Origin: Starkeya sp. ORNL1
GTDB lineage: Bacteria > Pseudomonadota > Alphaproteobacteria > Rhizobiales > Xanthobacteraceae
Length of the DNA: 64,000 bases
Assembly: GCF_012971745.1 (NCBI RefSeq)
Contig: NZ_CP048834.1
Location: 3,286,001-3,350,000, forward strand
Reading direction: 5' to 3'
Below, piece by piece: positions 7,882-16,694 of this stretch. The notes under the pieces were generated by a model. That model ran no database searches, had not been told where the DNA came from, and saw nothing but the letters and a program-made list of their open reading frames with translations. A program made the position numbers and the translations under genes. Positions within the stretch are counted from its first letter, which is position 1; each line of letters begins with the position of its first letter.

Positions 7882-8607
7882 TCAGAGCAAATGGCGGAGC
7901 GCGCCATGGACGGCTTTCGCGACCTCCATGGCGCCGGGGGTGTCGGAATGCACGCAGATGGAATCGGCAACCACCCGCACATCCTTGCCGTTGAGCGAGG
8001 AAGTCAGCCCCTCGGTCACGGCGCGCAGCACCTTGATCGCCACTTCATCCGGCGCGACGGCGTGATGCTCCTTGGTGATGAGCTGGCGGCCGTCATCGTC
8101 ATAGTCGAGGTCGGCATAGAACTCGCAGGAGAACGGGACGCCGCGCCGGGTGAACACCTCCGACATCGCGCAGTCCGAATAGGCGATCACCGGCAGGCCG
8201 AGGGTGAGCGCGGCATCGGCGATGCCATCCGCCACCGGCTCCTGGCGCTGCGCCATGCCGAACAGCGCGCCATGCGGCTTGATATGGGAGAGCGCCACGC
8301 CCTCAGCGCCCGCGAAGGCCTGCAGCGCGCCGGTCTGGTAGAGCACCAGCGCCGCCACCTCGTCCCGCGTCAGCTTCATCTCGCGGCGGCCGAAGCCCTC
8401 GCGATCCGGAAGGCCGGGATGCGAGCCGATCTTCAGGCCGTGCTTCTTTGCCGCGCGCACGGTGCGCCACATCACCGAGGGGTCGGAGGCATGGAAGCCG
8501 CAGGCGATATTGGCGTGGGTGACGAAGGGCATGCAGGTCTCGTCATCGCCGAAGCGATAGATGCCGAAGGCTTCGCCCATGTCGCAATTGATCGTCACAT
8601 TTCCCAT
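7882..8607 (-). CDS. pxpA: PxpA-like LamB/YcsF-family protein
   Basis: 241 residues of the LamB/YcsF family, 5-oxoprolinase subunit A. The opening VTINCDMGEAFGIYRFGDDE is the family signature. HANIACGFHASDPSVM, then GSHPGLPDREGFGRREM and the HIKPHGALF motif carry the conserved metal or catalytic histidines and aspartates. A good AAGGAGG site precedes the ATG. Subunit A, with B and C, catalyses ATP-dependent opening of the 5-oxoproline ring to glutamate. Here B and C are 7 kb away on the same strand, with an importer between. It is divergent from the biotin carboxylase and co-transcribed with the GroEL-like gene. Confidence 0.93.
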   Translation of the reverse strand: MGNVTINCDMGEAFGIYRFGDDETCMPFVTHANIACGFHASDPSVMWRTVRAAKKHGLKIGSHPGLPDREGFGRREMKLTRDEVAALVLYQTGALQAFAGAEGVALSHIKPHGALFGMAQRQEPVADGIADAALTLGLPVIAYSDCAMSEVFTRRGVPFSCEFYADLDYDDDGRQLITKEHHAVAPDEVAIKVLRAVTEGLTSSLNGKDVRVVADSICVHSDTPGAMEVAKAVHGALRHLL

Positions 8608-8684
8608 GGCGGAGCCTCCTTAGCCAACGATCTCACCGCACCAAACCCAGCAACGGCGCCTTGTCTTGCCCGATTTCATCGTGC

Positions 8685-8696
8685 ATCATATATCAT
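8685..8696. promoter_or_regulatory. Candidate GntR operator, pxpA / biotin carboxylase promoter
   Basis: ATCATATATCAT, which reads ATGATATATGAT on the other strand, is an 11 of 12 match to the perfect palindrome at 6278-6289. It lies in the 152-bp gap between the divergent pxpA and biotin carboxylase genes and could control both. Confidence 0.55.
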
Positions 8697-8759
8697 GTTT
8701 CAGCGAACGCCATGGCGATTTACCGCCGTTTCGCACCCACCTCACAGTTGGAAATCGGC

Positions 8760-10121
8760 ATGAAGAAGGTGCTCATCGCGAACCGGGGCGAGATCGCCTG
8801 CCGCATCATACGCGCGTGCCGCAGTCTCGGTCTCGCCACCGTCGCCATCCACCCGCCCATCGAGGCGGATGCGATGCATGTCAGCATGGCCGACGAGGCG
8901 GTCGCCATCGAGGCGGCAAAGCCCGTCGCCAGCTATCTCGATGCGGGTGCCATCATCGCCGCGGCGAAGGCGCGGGGCGCCGACGCCGTTCACCCCGGCT
9001 ACGGCTTCCTGTCGGAGAATGCCGAATTCGCTCGTGCGGTGGAGGCCGCCGGGCTGATCTTCGTCGGCCCGCGGCCCGAGAGCATCGCCGCGATGGGCGA
9101 CAAGGCGCGGGCACGCGCCATTGCCGAGAGTGCCGGCGTGCCGGTGCTGCCGGGCAGCCAACGCTTCGAGCCGGGCGCGCTCGACGGGCTGGAAGCCGCG
9201 GGCGAGGCGGTCGGATTCCCGCTGCTGGTCAAGGCGTCCGGCGGCGGCGGCGGCATCGGCATGCGCGTCGTCGATGCGCCCGACGGGCTGCGCGCGGTGG
9301 CGGAGGCGACGCAGGGCATGGCGCAGCGCTCGTTCGGCGACGGCGCCATCTTCCTGGAGCGCTATATCCGCAACGCCCGTCACGTCGAGGTGCAGGTGTT
9401 CGGCTTCGGGAATAGCGAGGCGGTGCACTTCTTCGAGCGCGAATGCTCGGTGCAGCGCCGCTTCCAGAAGATCATCGAGGAGAGCCCCTCCCCCGGCATC
9501 TCTCCGGCAACCCGGGCGGCGATGACGGGAGCGGCGGTGGCGCTGGCGAAGTCGGCCGCCTATCGCGGCGCCGGCACCGTCGAGTTCGTGGTCGATGCCG
9601 ACACCGAGCACTTCTATTTCCTCGAAATGAACACCCGCATCCAGGTCGAGCACCCGGTGACCGAGGCGGTGACGGGCGCAGATCTGGTTGCGCTCCAGCT
9701 GCGCCTTGCCGCCGGCGAGCTCGCCAGCGCCGACCTGCCGCAATCCGGCATTTCGCAGCGCGGCCATGCCATCGAGCTCCGGCTCTATGCGGAGAACCCG
9801 GCGCGCATGTTCCTGCCCTCGCCGGGCCTGCTGGCGACGCTCTCCTTTCCCGAGATGGAGGGCCTGCGCGTCGATACCGGTGTGCGCGAGGGCGACCGCA
9901 TCACCCCGCATTTCGACCCGATGATCGCCAAGCTGATCGTCCATGGCGAAACCCGCAGCGAGGCGATCGAGCGGGCACGGCGCGCGATCGCGGCCACCGG
10001 CGTCGGCGAGTTCGTCTGCAACCTCGCCTTCCTCGACCGCGTCGTCGCCCACCCGCTGTTCACCGAGGGCCGCGCGCTCACCAGCTTCGTCGAGACCTAT
10101 CGAGCCGATCTCGTCGGCTGA
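8760..10121 (+). CDS. Biotin carboxylase (AccC-like)
   Basis: 453-residue ATP-grasp enzyme that carboxylates biotin on a carrier protein using ATP and bicarbonate. The start is set by MKKVLIANRGEIACRIIRA, the usual N-terminus; the reading frame extends further upstream, but that would run through the operator at 8685-8696. The glycine loop is LLVKASGGGGGIGMRVV, the HVEVQVFGFG strand follows, and FLEMNTRIQVEHPVTEAVTG is the catalytic segment. It resembles the carboxylase subunit of acetyl-CoA carboxylase but sits among pxp genes, so it probably serves the PxpBC carboxyltransferase. No biotin carrier gene is visible in the window; it may lie beyond pxpC to the left. Confidence 0.92.
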   Translation: MKKVLIANRGEIACRIIRACRSLGLATVAIHPPIEADAMHVSMADEAVAIEAAKPVASYLDAGAIIAAAKARGADAVHPGYGFLSENAEFARAVEAAGLIFVGPRPESIAAMGDKARARAIAESAGVPVLPGSQRFEPGALDGLEAAGEAVGFPLLVKASGGGGGIGMRVVDAPDGLRAVAEATQGMAQRSFGDGAIFLERYIRNARHVEVQVFGFGNSEAVHFFERECSVQRRFQKIIEESPSPGISPATRAAMTGAAVALAKSAAYRGAGTVEFVVDADTEHFYFLEMNTRIQVEHPVTEAVTGADLVALQLRLAAGELASADLPQSGISQRGHAIELRLYAENPARMFLPSPGLLATLSFPEMEGLRVDTGVREGDRITPHFDPMIAKLIVHGETRSEAIERARRAIAATGVGEFVCNLAFLDRVVAHPLFTEGRALTSFVETYRADLVG

Positions 10122-10126
10122 TCCTG

Positions 10127-11461
10127 TCAGCTCGGGCCTGACGCGCGGAAGCGTGCCTGGTCGATGCCGTGGCGCCGCAGCTTGTCGTAGAGCGTCTTGC
10201 GCGGGATGCCGAGCGCGCGCAGCGTCGCCTGGATGTCGCCGCGGCAGGCGGCGAGCGTTTCCCTGATCTGCGCAGCCTCGAAGGCATCGACCCGCTCCGG
10301 CAGGCTCGACCCGCCGGGGGGTGCCGCCGGGCCGTTCTCGGGCGTGAGGCCGAGGGCGACGCGCTCGGCATAGTGGGCGAGCTCGCGCACATTTCCCGGC
10401 CACTCATGCGTGTCGAGATGCCGGCGCATCGCCTCCTCGATCAGCGGCGGTTCGCGGCGGAAGCGCTTGGCGGCACGGGCGAGGAAGTGGCCGAACAGCA
10501 GCGCGACATCCTCGCGCCGCTCGCGCAGCGGCGGGATGCGAATGAAGGCGACGTGCAGGCGGTAATAGAGATCCTCGCGGAAGCCGCCGCGCCGGACCAG
10601 ATCCTGCAGATCGACCTTCGAGGCCGCCACCACGCGGATGTCGACGCGGCGAACCTCGTTGGTGCCGAGCGGCATGATTTCCCGCGCTTCGAGCACGCGC
10701 AGCATCTTCACCTGGAGCGCCGGCGACATCGCCTCGATCTCGTCGAGAAACAGAGTGCCGCCGCTGGCGTGCTCGACACGGCCGATCCGCTTCTTGAGCG
10801 CCCCGGTGAAGGCGCCTGCCTCATGGCCGAACAATTCGCTCTCGATGACGTTCTCCGGCAGCGCCCCGCAATTCACCGCGACGAAGGGGCGGGTGCCGCG
10901 CGGGCTCCAGCGGTGCAGCGTCTGCGCCACCACCTCCTTGCCGCTGCCGGTCTCGCCTTCCACCAGCACGTCGATGTCGGCGTCGGCGATCTGCCGCACC
11001 CGCTGGCGCAGCCGCTCCATCTCCGGCGCATGGCCGAGCAGCGGCAGATCGAGGGTCGCAGCCTCCGCCTTGCGGCGGAGCGCGCGGTTCTCGAGGACGA
11101 GGCGCCTCTTGTCGAGCGCATGGCGGACCGCCACGAGCAGCCGGTCGAGCGCGTAGGGCTTGGGTATGAAGTCGTAGGCGCCTTCGCGCATCGCTTCGAC
11201 CGCCATGGAGATGTCGCCATGGCCGGTGATCAGGATTACAGGCAGCTCGGCATCCAGCCGCCTCAGCCGGCGGAACAGTTCGAGGCCGTCGATCCGCGGC
11301 ATGCGCACGTCGCTGACCACGATCCCTGGGAAATCCGCATCGAGATCGTCCAGCGCGGCCATGGCGGACGGGTAGGACGCGACGGTGAAGCCGGCCAGCA
11401 TCAGCGCCTGCACGTTGGCCGCGCGCAGCGCCTCGTCATCGTCGATGAAGGCGACGTCCAT
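10127..11461 (-). CDS. dctD: C4-dicarboxylate response regulator DctD (sigma-54 activator)
   Basis: 444-residue NtrC-class regulator. The receiver domain (1-120) has acidic residues in FIDDDEAL, the phospho-acceptor in IVVSDVRMP and the lysine in FIPKPY. The central AAA+ domain has Walker A GETGSGKE, the sigma-54 contact loop GAFTGA, and Walker B GTLFLDE. The C-terminus has a Fis-type helix-turn-helix ([19 protein letters not shown]). It overlaps dctB by ATGA. It activates sigma-54 transcription of dctA in response to succinate, fumarate and malate; matching binding sites lie at 13301-13348. Confidence 0.95.
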   Translation of the reverse strand: MDVAFIDDDEALRAANVQALMLAGFTVASYPSAMAALDDLDADFPGIVVSDVRMPRIDGLELFRRLRRLDAELPVILITGHGDISMAVEAMREGAYDFIPKPYALDRLLVAVRHALDKRRLVLENRALRRKAEAATLDLPLLGHAPEMERLRQRVRQIADADIDVLVEGETGSGKEVVAQTLHRWSPRGTRPFVAVNCGALPENVIESELFGHEAGAFTGALKKRIGRVEHASGGTLFLDEIEAMSPALQVKMLRVLEAREIMPLGTNEVRRVDIRVVAASKVDLQDLVRRGGFREDLYYRLHVAFIRIPPLRERREDVALLFGHFLARAAKRFRREPPLIEEAMRRHLDTHEWPGNVRELAHYAERVALGLTPENGPAAPPGGSSLPERVDAFEAAQIRETLAACRGDIQATLRALGIPRKTLYDKLRRHGIDQARFRASGPS

Positions 11462-13272
11462 CAGTCGAGCCTCGGCAAGGTGAGGGTAAAGACCGCGCCA
11501 TCTTCGTTCCTGGCGCGGAGGCGGCCGCCAAACTCGGCGACGATGTCGTGCGAGATGACGAGGCCGAGGCCGAGCCCTTCCGGCTTCGTGGTGGTGAAGG
11601 GCAGGAACAGGCTGTCGAGGATCTTGGGGGCGAGCCCCGGGCCATTGTCGGCGATGCGCACGACAACCTGGCCGTCCTCCGCCCGCGCGGTGATGCGAAT
11701 GCAGCCATCCGCCCGCCCCGCCAGCGCCTCGACGGCGTTCTGCAGCAGATTGACGAAGACCTGCTCCAGACGCCAGCGCTCTGCCGCAACCGTCACCTCT
11801 TCCGCCGGGAGGTCCAGCACGAGCTCGACCGCGTTCTGGCGCAGGCGATGACCGATCAGGAGCAGCGCGCCTTCGATCGCCGCGCGCAGCGGCACCGGCC
11901 CGACCTGGCCGGGACTCTTGCGGGCGAAGGCCCGCAATTCGCCAGTGATGGCGCCGATACGGTCGGTCAGTGATGCGATGGTCGCGAAATTGTCCCGGGC
12001 GGTCTCGGTCTGTCCATGGCCCAGCAATATGCTCCCGGATTCGGCGAAGGTGCGGATGGCGGAGACCGGCTGGTTGACCTCGTGCGCGACGCTGGCGGCG
12101 ATCTGCCCGAGCACCGCGAGCTTGCTCGCCTGCACCAGTTCGTCCTGCATCTCCCGCGCCGTGGCTTCCGCCCGGCGGCGCTCCTCCATCTCGGCGCGCA
12201 GCCGATCATTGGCGTCGCTGAGTTCAGCAGTGCGGGCGGTGACGCGCGCTTCGAGCTCGCGGCGCATCTCGGCCTGTTGTCGCCGCTCCTGCGCGAGGCG
12301 GCGACGGCGGGCGAGGAAGAACGCCGCGGCACCGAGGGCGATAATGCCGGCGAGCAGTGCGAGCGAGCGGGCGGCGAGGGCGGCGAGTTGCACCGTGCCT
12401 GCGAGCGGCGCCAGCACGTGGAGCCGCCATGATGTGGTGGGAACATCGACGGTGGCCTCGACGAAGGCCGAGCCGCCGGGCGCTCCCGGCCAGCTTACCT
12501 CTGCATCATCGCTGCGCGCCCGACGCAACGGCAGCAGGTCGAGCGCGGCGTCGCCGAACTGCAGGCTGGCGCGGATCGCGTCACGCTGTGCGTCTGGGAT
12601 CGGCGTCGTGGCGTGGAAGCGCCAGTCCGGCACGCTGGTCACCAGCACGATATCGCGCGGATCGGTCACGAAGGTCGGGTCGCTGGCGCGCCGCCAGTCC
12701 GTCTCCACCGCGCCGAATTCCGCCTTCACCACGAGCACGCCGAGCGGGCCGTCCGCGCCGTCGAGGCGCCGCGTGATGTAGAGGCCGGGCTGGTGGCTCA
12801 CCGTACCGAGCGCGAAATGCTCGGCGGTGCCTTCCGACATGGCGCTGGCGAAGTATGGCCGGAATGAATAGTCGCTGCCAACGAAACTCGCGGGCGAACG
12901 GTAATTGCTGGCGGCGAGGGTGATGCCCTTGGTGTCGAGAAGATAGATCACGCCGGCGCGGGTGCCGGCGGCGAGCGTCTCGAGCTTGGCATTGAGTGCG
13001 GCGATCCGAGCCGGGTCGCGCGCCTCCAGCACCGCGCGCACGTCGGGGTCCTGCGCCAGCACGACGGGGAGCGTGCGCTGCTTCTCGATCTCGCTGCGCA
13101 GCATCGCCGCACGGAATTCGGCCGCAGCCTCTGCTCCGGAGCGCACCTGCCCGAGCGCCCAGCGCTCGGCGCCGAAGCGAGCGAGCGCGTCAAGCGCGAG
13201 GAGCAGGCCGAAGCTGATGAGCAGCGCGGCGCCGAGGCGCAACGCCCGCCTTCCGTGGCTTGTATCGGACAT
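11461..13272 (-). CDS. dctB: C4-dicarboxylate sensor kinase DctB
   Basis: 603-residue membrane histidine kinase. One transmembrane segment near residue 20 is followed by a periplasmic double-PAS sensor region of about 250 residues (it includes [20 protein letters not shown], the DctB ligand-pocket region). A second membrane segment and a coiled coil ([20 protein letters not shown]) lead to the dimerisation H-box [20 protein letters not shown] and an HATPase domain with GPGLAP and GLGLGLVIS boxes. It forms an operon with dctD and is divergent from dctA, the classic rhizobial layout. Confidence 0.94.
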   Translation of the reverse strand: MSDTSHGRRALRLGAALLISFGLLLALDALARFGAERWALGQVRSGAEAAAEFRAAMLRSEIEKQRTLPVVLAQDPDVRAVLEARDPARIAALNAKLETLAAGTRAGVIYLLDTKGITLAASNYRSPASFVGSDYSFRPYFASAMSEGTAEHFALGTVSHQPGLYITRRLDGADGPLGVLVVKAEFGAVETDWRRASDPTFVTDPRDIVLVTSVPDWRFHATTPIPDAQRDAIRASLQFGDAALDLLPLRRARSDDAEVSWPGAPGGSAFVEATVDVPTTSWRLHVLAPLAGTVQLAALAARSLALLAGIIALGAAAFFLARRRRLAQERRQQAEMRRELEARVTARTAELSDANDRLRAEMEERRRAEATAREMQDELVQASKLAVLGQIAASVAHEVNQPVSAIRTFAESGSILLGHGQTETARDNFATIASLTDRIGAITGELRAFARKSPGQVGPVPLRAAIEGALLLIGHRLRQNAVELVLDLPAEEVTVAAERWRLEQVFVNLLQNAVEALAGRADGCIRITARAEDGQVVVRIADNGPGLAPKILDSLFLPFTTTKPEGLGLGLVISHDIVAEFGGRLRARNEDGAVFTLTLPRLD

Positions 13273-13300
13273 GGCAATCCGCCTCTCCGCCGGAACAGGC

Positions 13301-13316
13301 GTGCGGTTCTCCGCAC
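13301..13316. promoter_or_regulatory. DctD-type upstream activator site 1
   Basis: GTGCGGTTCTCCGCAC has perfect 6-base arms (GTGCGG / CCGCAC) around four bases. It lies 29 bp upstream of the dctB start in the dctB-dctA gap. Its centre is 32 bp, about three helical turns, from the second site, the arrangement known for rhizobial DctD sites. Confidence 0.8.
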
Positions 13317-13332
13317 GCGACCCGCGACGACT

Positions 13333-13348
13333 GTGCGGAATTCCACAC
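13333..13348. promoter_or_regulatory. DctD-type upstream activator site 2
   Basis: GTGCGGAATTCCACAC repeats the first site with one arm mismatch (CCACAC for CCGCAC). It is centred about 105 bp upstream of the -12 element of the sigma-54 promoter, a normal enhancer distance. Confidence 0.8.
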
Positions 13349-13431
13349 AGAATGTCGAGAGGCCGGTAGGTAATGCTAGAAATAATACAGTAAAATCATA
13401 ATCTTATTCTTCGCCCGACAAATCGGCATGT

Positions 13432-13448
13432 TTGGCATGCGCCTTGCG
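13432..13448 (+). promoter_or_regulatory. Sigma-54 (-24/-12) promoter of dctA
   Basis: TTGGCATGCGCCTTGCG fits the TTGGCACG-N4-TTGC consensus, with GG and GC exactly ten bases apart. It points toward dctA and lies downstream of both DctD-type sites. The expected transcript start is near 13458, about 95 bp before the dctA start codon. Confidence 0.85.
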
Positions 13449-13552
13449 CAAGAGGGATCACTGCGGCGCGCCTTGCGCCAGATCCCGACATGTTCCGGTT
13501 CCCAACGACGCTCGAGCAAAGAGGCGCCGGCGGCTCCAAGGAGGAAGACACC

Positions 13553-14914
13553 ATGGCCCACGCGATTCCCGCGACGGTTCCGGCCACGCCCCGGAAATTC
13601 TACCAGCACCTCTATGTCCAGGTCCTCGTCGCCATCGCGGCGGGCATCCTGCTTGGCCACTATTATCCCTCGCTCGGCACCGACATGAAGCCGCTGGGCG
13701 ATGCCTTCATCAAGCTCGTGAAGATGATCATCGCGCCGGTGATCTTCCTCACCGTCGTCACCGGCATCGCCGGCATGCGCGATCTCGGCAAGGTCGGGCG
13801 CGTCGCCGGCAAGGCGATGCTCTATTTCATTACTTTCTCGACGCTGGCGCTCGTCATCGGCCTCATTGTCGGCAACGTCATCCGCCCCGGCGCCGGCCTC
13901 AACATCGATCCGGCCTCGCTCGATGCCAAGGCGGTCGCCGACTATGCGGTCAAGGCGCATGAGCAGACCATTGTCGGCTTCCTCACCAACATCATCCCGA
14001 CCACGCCGGTGAGCGCGCTGGCCTCCGGCGACATCCTGCAGGTGCTGTTCTTCGCGGTGCTGTTCGGCATTGCGCTGGCGAGCATCGGCGAGCGCGGCCA
14101 CCCGGTGATGGAGGTGCTCGGCTCGCTGTCGCAGGCGATGTTCCGCCTCGTCGCCATATTGATGAAGGCCGCCCCGATCGGCGCCTTCGGCGCCATGGCC
14201 TTCACCATCGGCAAATACGGCATCGGTTCGGTCGCCAACCTCGCCATGCTGGTCGGCACCTTCTACATCACCAGCCTGCTCTTCGTGTTCGTCGTGCTCG
14301 GCGCGGTGGCCCGCTACAACGGCTTCTCCATCCTCGCCTTGATCCGCTACATCAAGGAGGAGCTGCTGCTGGTGCTCGGCACTTCCTCCTCGGAAGCGGC
14401 GCTGCCGAGCCTGATGGAGAAGATGGAGCGTGCCGGCTGCCGCAAGTCGGTCGTCGGCCTCGTCATCCCCACCGGCTATTCCTTCAATCTCGACGGTACC
14501 AACATCTATATGACGCTCGCCGCGCTGTTCATCGCGCAGGCGACCGGCATCGAGCTCAGCCTCTGGGACCAGGTGCTGCTGCTGCTCGTCGCCATGCTGA
14601 GCTCGAAGGGCGCCGCCGGCATCACCGGAGCCGGCTTCATCACGCTCGCAGCGACGCTATCGGTGGTGCCCTCGGTGCCGGTGGCCGGCATGGCATTGAT
14701 CCTCGGCATTGACCGCTTCATGTCCGAGTGCCGGGCGCTGACCAACTTCGTCGGCAATGCGGTGGCGACGATCGTCGTGGCGCGCTGGGAGGGCGAACTC
14801 GATATGCATCAGCTGCGCCGTGCCCTTGCAGGCGATGGCGCCGGGGCGGTCGAGGCGCTGGTGGTGACCGACGCCGCGCCCGCCCCTGCAAGCGGGGTGG
14901 TCGCGGCCGGCTAA
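13553..14914 (+). CDS. dctA: C4-dicarboxylate/proton symporter DctA
   Basis: 453-residue inner-membrane carrier of the DAACS family, importing succinate, fumarate and malate. Visible motifs include [18 protein letters not shown] (serine-rich re-entrant hairpin) and [20 protein letters not shown] (substrate and cation site). The start is chosen at [20 protein letters not shown] because CAAGGAGGA lies just upstream; the frame extends 21 codons further without support. Divergent from dctBD with a sigma-54 promoter and two activator sites between them. Confidence 0.96.
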   Translation: MAHAIPATVPATPRKFYQHLYVQVLVAIAAGILLGHYYPSLGTDMKPLGDAFIKLVKMIIAPVIFLTVVTGIAGMRDLGKVGRVAGKAMLYFITFSTLALVIGLIVGNVIRPGAGLNIDPASLDAKAVADYAVKAHEQTIVGFLTNIIPTTPVSALASGDILQVLFFAVLFGIALASIGERGHPVMEVLGSLSQAMFRLVAILMKAAPIGAFGAMAFTIGKYGIGSVANLAMLVGTFYITSLLFVFVVLGAVARYNGFSILALIRYIKEELLLVLGTSSSEAALPSLMEKMERAGCRKSVVGLVIPTGYSFNLDGTNIYMTLAALFIAQATGIELSLWDQVLLLLVAMLSSKGAAGITGAGFITLAATLSVVPSVPVAGMALILGIDRFMSECRALTNFVGNAVATIVVARWEGELDMHQLRRALAGDGAGAVEALVVTDAAPAPASGVVAAG

Positions 14915-14917
14915 GCC

Positions 14918-15481
14918 TCACTCGGCGGGAGCGGCGTCGTCGCGGGATGGCACCGGTGCCATGCTCTCGAAGACGCCGTCCCGCCGAACCAATGCGTGGA
15001 ACAGTGCGGCGGCGAGGTGCAGCAGCACCAGCGCGAAGAAGGCGAACGCCAGATAGAAGTGCGCACTCCAGAGCAGTGCATGCAGCTCGTCGCTCTGCGG
15101 GAGGATGGCAGGCAGGCGTATGCCGCCGTACAGCACGACCGGATAGGCGCCGGCCGACATCATCGCCCAGCCGATCAGCGGCATGCCGATCATCAGCGCG
15201 TAGAGCGCGTAATGGGACAGATGCGCCGCGAGCCGCATCGGCTCCGGCAGATCCGCCGGCAAGGCCGGCGCGCCATAGCGGGCGCGGACGGCGAGGCGGA
15301 TCAGCGCGAGCACCAGGATGGTGATGCCCAGCGTCTTGTGGGTCGCCAGCAGGGGGACGTATTTCGGCATGATGGTGGACACCATGCCGACGCCGATGAA
15401 CAGCATCGCCAGAATACAGGCAGCCATCAGCCAGTGCAGCGAACGCTGAAGAACGGTGAATCGCTTGCCACTGCTGCTCAT
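14918..15481 (-). CDS. Cytochrome b561
   Basis: 187-residue membrane cytochrome with four hydrophobic segments. Haem-ligand histidines are visible in LQRSLHWLMAACIL, LLATHKTLGITIL and LLWSAHFYLAFAFFALVLLH. The start overlaps the stop of the catalase-related gene (ATGA), so the two are translated together. Cytochromes b561 pass electrons between the quinone pool and periplasmic acceptors; here the partner is probably the peroxidase just upstream. Convergent with dctA, three bases apart. Confidence 0.9.
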   Translation of the reverse strand: MSSSGKRFTVLQRSLHWLMAACILAMLFIGVGMVSTIMPKYVPLLATHKTLGITILVLALIRLAVRARYGAPALPADLPEPMRLAAHLSHYALYALMIGMPLIGWAMMSAGAYPVVLYGGIRLPAILPQSDELHALLWSAHFYLAFAFFALVLLHLAAALFHALVRRDGVFESMAPVPSRDDAAPAE

Positions 15482-16545
15482 GGCTGGGCACCCGTCGCGG
15501 TTTGCGGCTGATAGGGATAGTACTTGGCCTCGGAGGTGCGCAGATCGTACGATTTTGCGTAAGCTGACGAGCGCGCCGCCGGGAACGGATCGTCCGACAC
15601 CTTTATGCCGCTGGGCAGGATCGTCGGATCGAAATTGATGTCACGGCACGGGCCGTCGCTTTCCGCTTCGATCTTCTGCACGACCAGCGTGCCCACCTCG
15701 ACGGTACGCCGTCCCTCCGGCCAGGCCTTGCTGGGGTCGGCCGTCGGATCGCCCGGATTGGCGAGCGTCACCAACAGGGTCCAGCGCTGCGGCGCCTTGG
15801 CGACCCGGTCGGTGATGTCCTGTTCGAGATGGTTGGGGCCGAGCTTGGCGAGATCGGCCTCGGTGATCGAGGTGACCTGCGCCTGCGGCAGCAGCGACCA
15901 GCGCACCGCGTGCTCGCCGCCGGACGTGTCGGTGAAGATGAAGCTATTGAGGCTGTGGAAGGCGTCTTCCGCGTAGCTGGCGGTCCAGGGCGCGCTCTTG
16001 GCCCAATCGCCGAAGGCGACAAACTCCGGATGCGCGGCGGCGAAATTCTTCATCGCCTCCGGATCCTTGCTGTGCGAGTTCCGCAGCAGCTCATAGAACG
16101 CCTCCGGCGTTGCCACCGGGAAGAATGGAAGATCGATCATGGCGGTGCGCCACACTTCGCCGCCCGGGGTCGAGAGCTGGAGGCCCATGCCCCGCACCCG
16201 GACCGTCGCATCCGGCGCGTTCGGATCCGGCGTGCCGAGATTGAAGCGGCCGAGCACCGGATACTGGCCGGTTGCGAAAACCTGCGCTCGCGAGAGCTGG
16301 GTGCCGTTGCCGTTGGCTTCGAATACCCCGGTGAAGCAGATGCCCTTGGCATGATTGCGCCGATGGCCGAGAGCCGGCCCCGTGGGCGGAGCCAGCGCAT
16401 CGACCAGCTTGGTCGGCGTGATGCGATCGGGCGAGAGCCATCCCGCCGTAAAGGCGAAGGCACCGGCACCGGCGGCGACGATGACCGCGATGAGTGCCAG
16501 CGATCCGAGCGCGGGACGCGGTGGCGATGGAGACGGCTGGGCCAT
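15478..16545 (-). CDS. Periplasmic catalase-related peroxidase (SrpA-like)
   Basis: 355-residue haem protein of the catalase-related family. An N-terminal hydrophobic anchor (about residues 13-35) places it in the periplasm. The distal-side motif is GHRRNHAKGICFTGVF, corresponding to the catalase H-A-K-G box. The conserved DLPFFPVATPEAFYELL stretch follows, and RSSAYAKSYDLR near the C-terminus supplies the Arg-x3-Tyr haem ligand pattern. It is shorter than true catalases (about 480 residues or more), so peroxidase activity is more likely than catalase. Coupled to a cytochrome b561, a possible electron donor. The pair would remove peroxide in the periplasm. Confidence 0.9.
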   Translation of the reverse strand: MAQPSPSPPRPALGSLALIAVIVAAGAGAFAFTAGWLSPDRITPTKLVDALAPPTGPALGHRRNHAKGICFTGVFEANGNGTQLSRAQVFATGQYPVLGRFNLGTPDPNAPDATVRVRGMGLQLSTPGGEVWRTAMIDLPFFPVATPEAFYELLRNSHSKDPEAMKNFAAAHPEFVAFGDWAKSAPWTASYAEDAFHSLNSFIFTDTSGGEHAVRWSLLPQAQVTSITEADLAKLGPNHLEQDITDRVAKAPQRWTLLVTLANPGDPTADPSKAWPEGRRTVEVGTLVVQKIEAESDGPCRDINFDPTILPSGIKVSDDPFPAARSSAYAKSYDLRTSEAKYYPYQPQTATGAQP

Positions 16546-16694
16546 TCAACACCCTCTGTTGGTCCGACTTGAATCTCTGCCGAGCGATGGTTCCATGCCG
16601 ACAGCTGTCCGTGGGTAGGCTAGCCTTCCGCCTAGCTTAGTGCATTTCTAAATCGCACGGCAAAGACCAAGGCAGCGGCGGCAAGGAGAGGCGC

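Noticed and set aside
8742..10403. 553-codon minus-strand frame
   Set aside because: Antisense to the biotin carboxylase and out of frame with dctD; no ribosome site or family motif.
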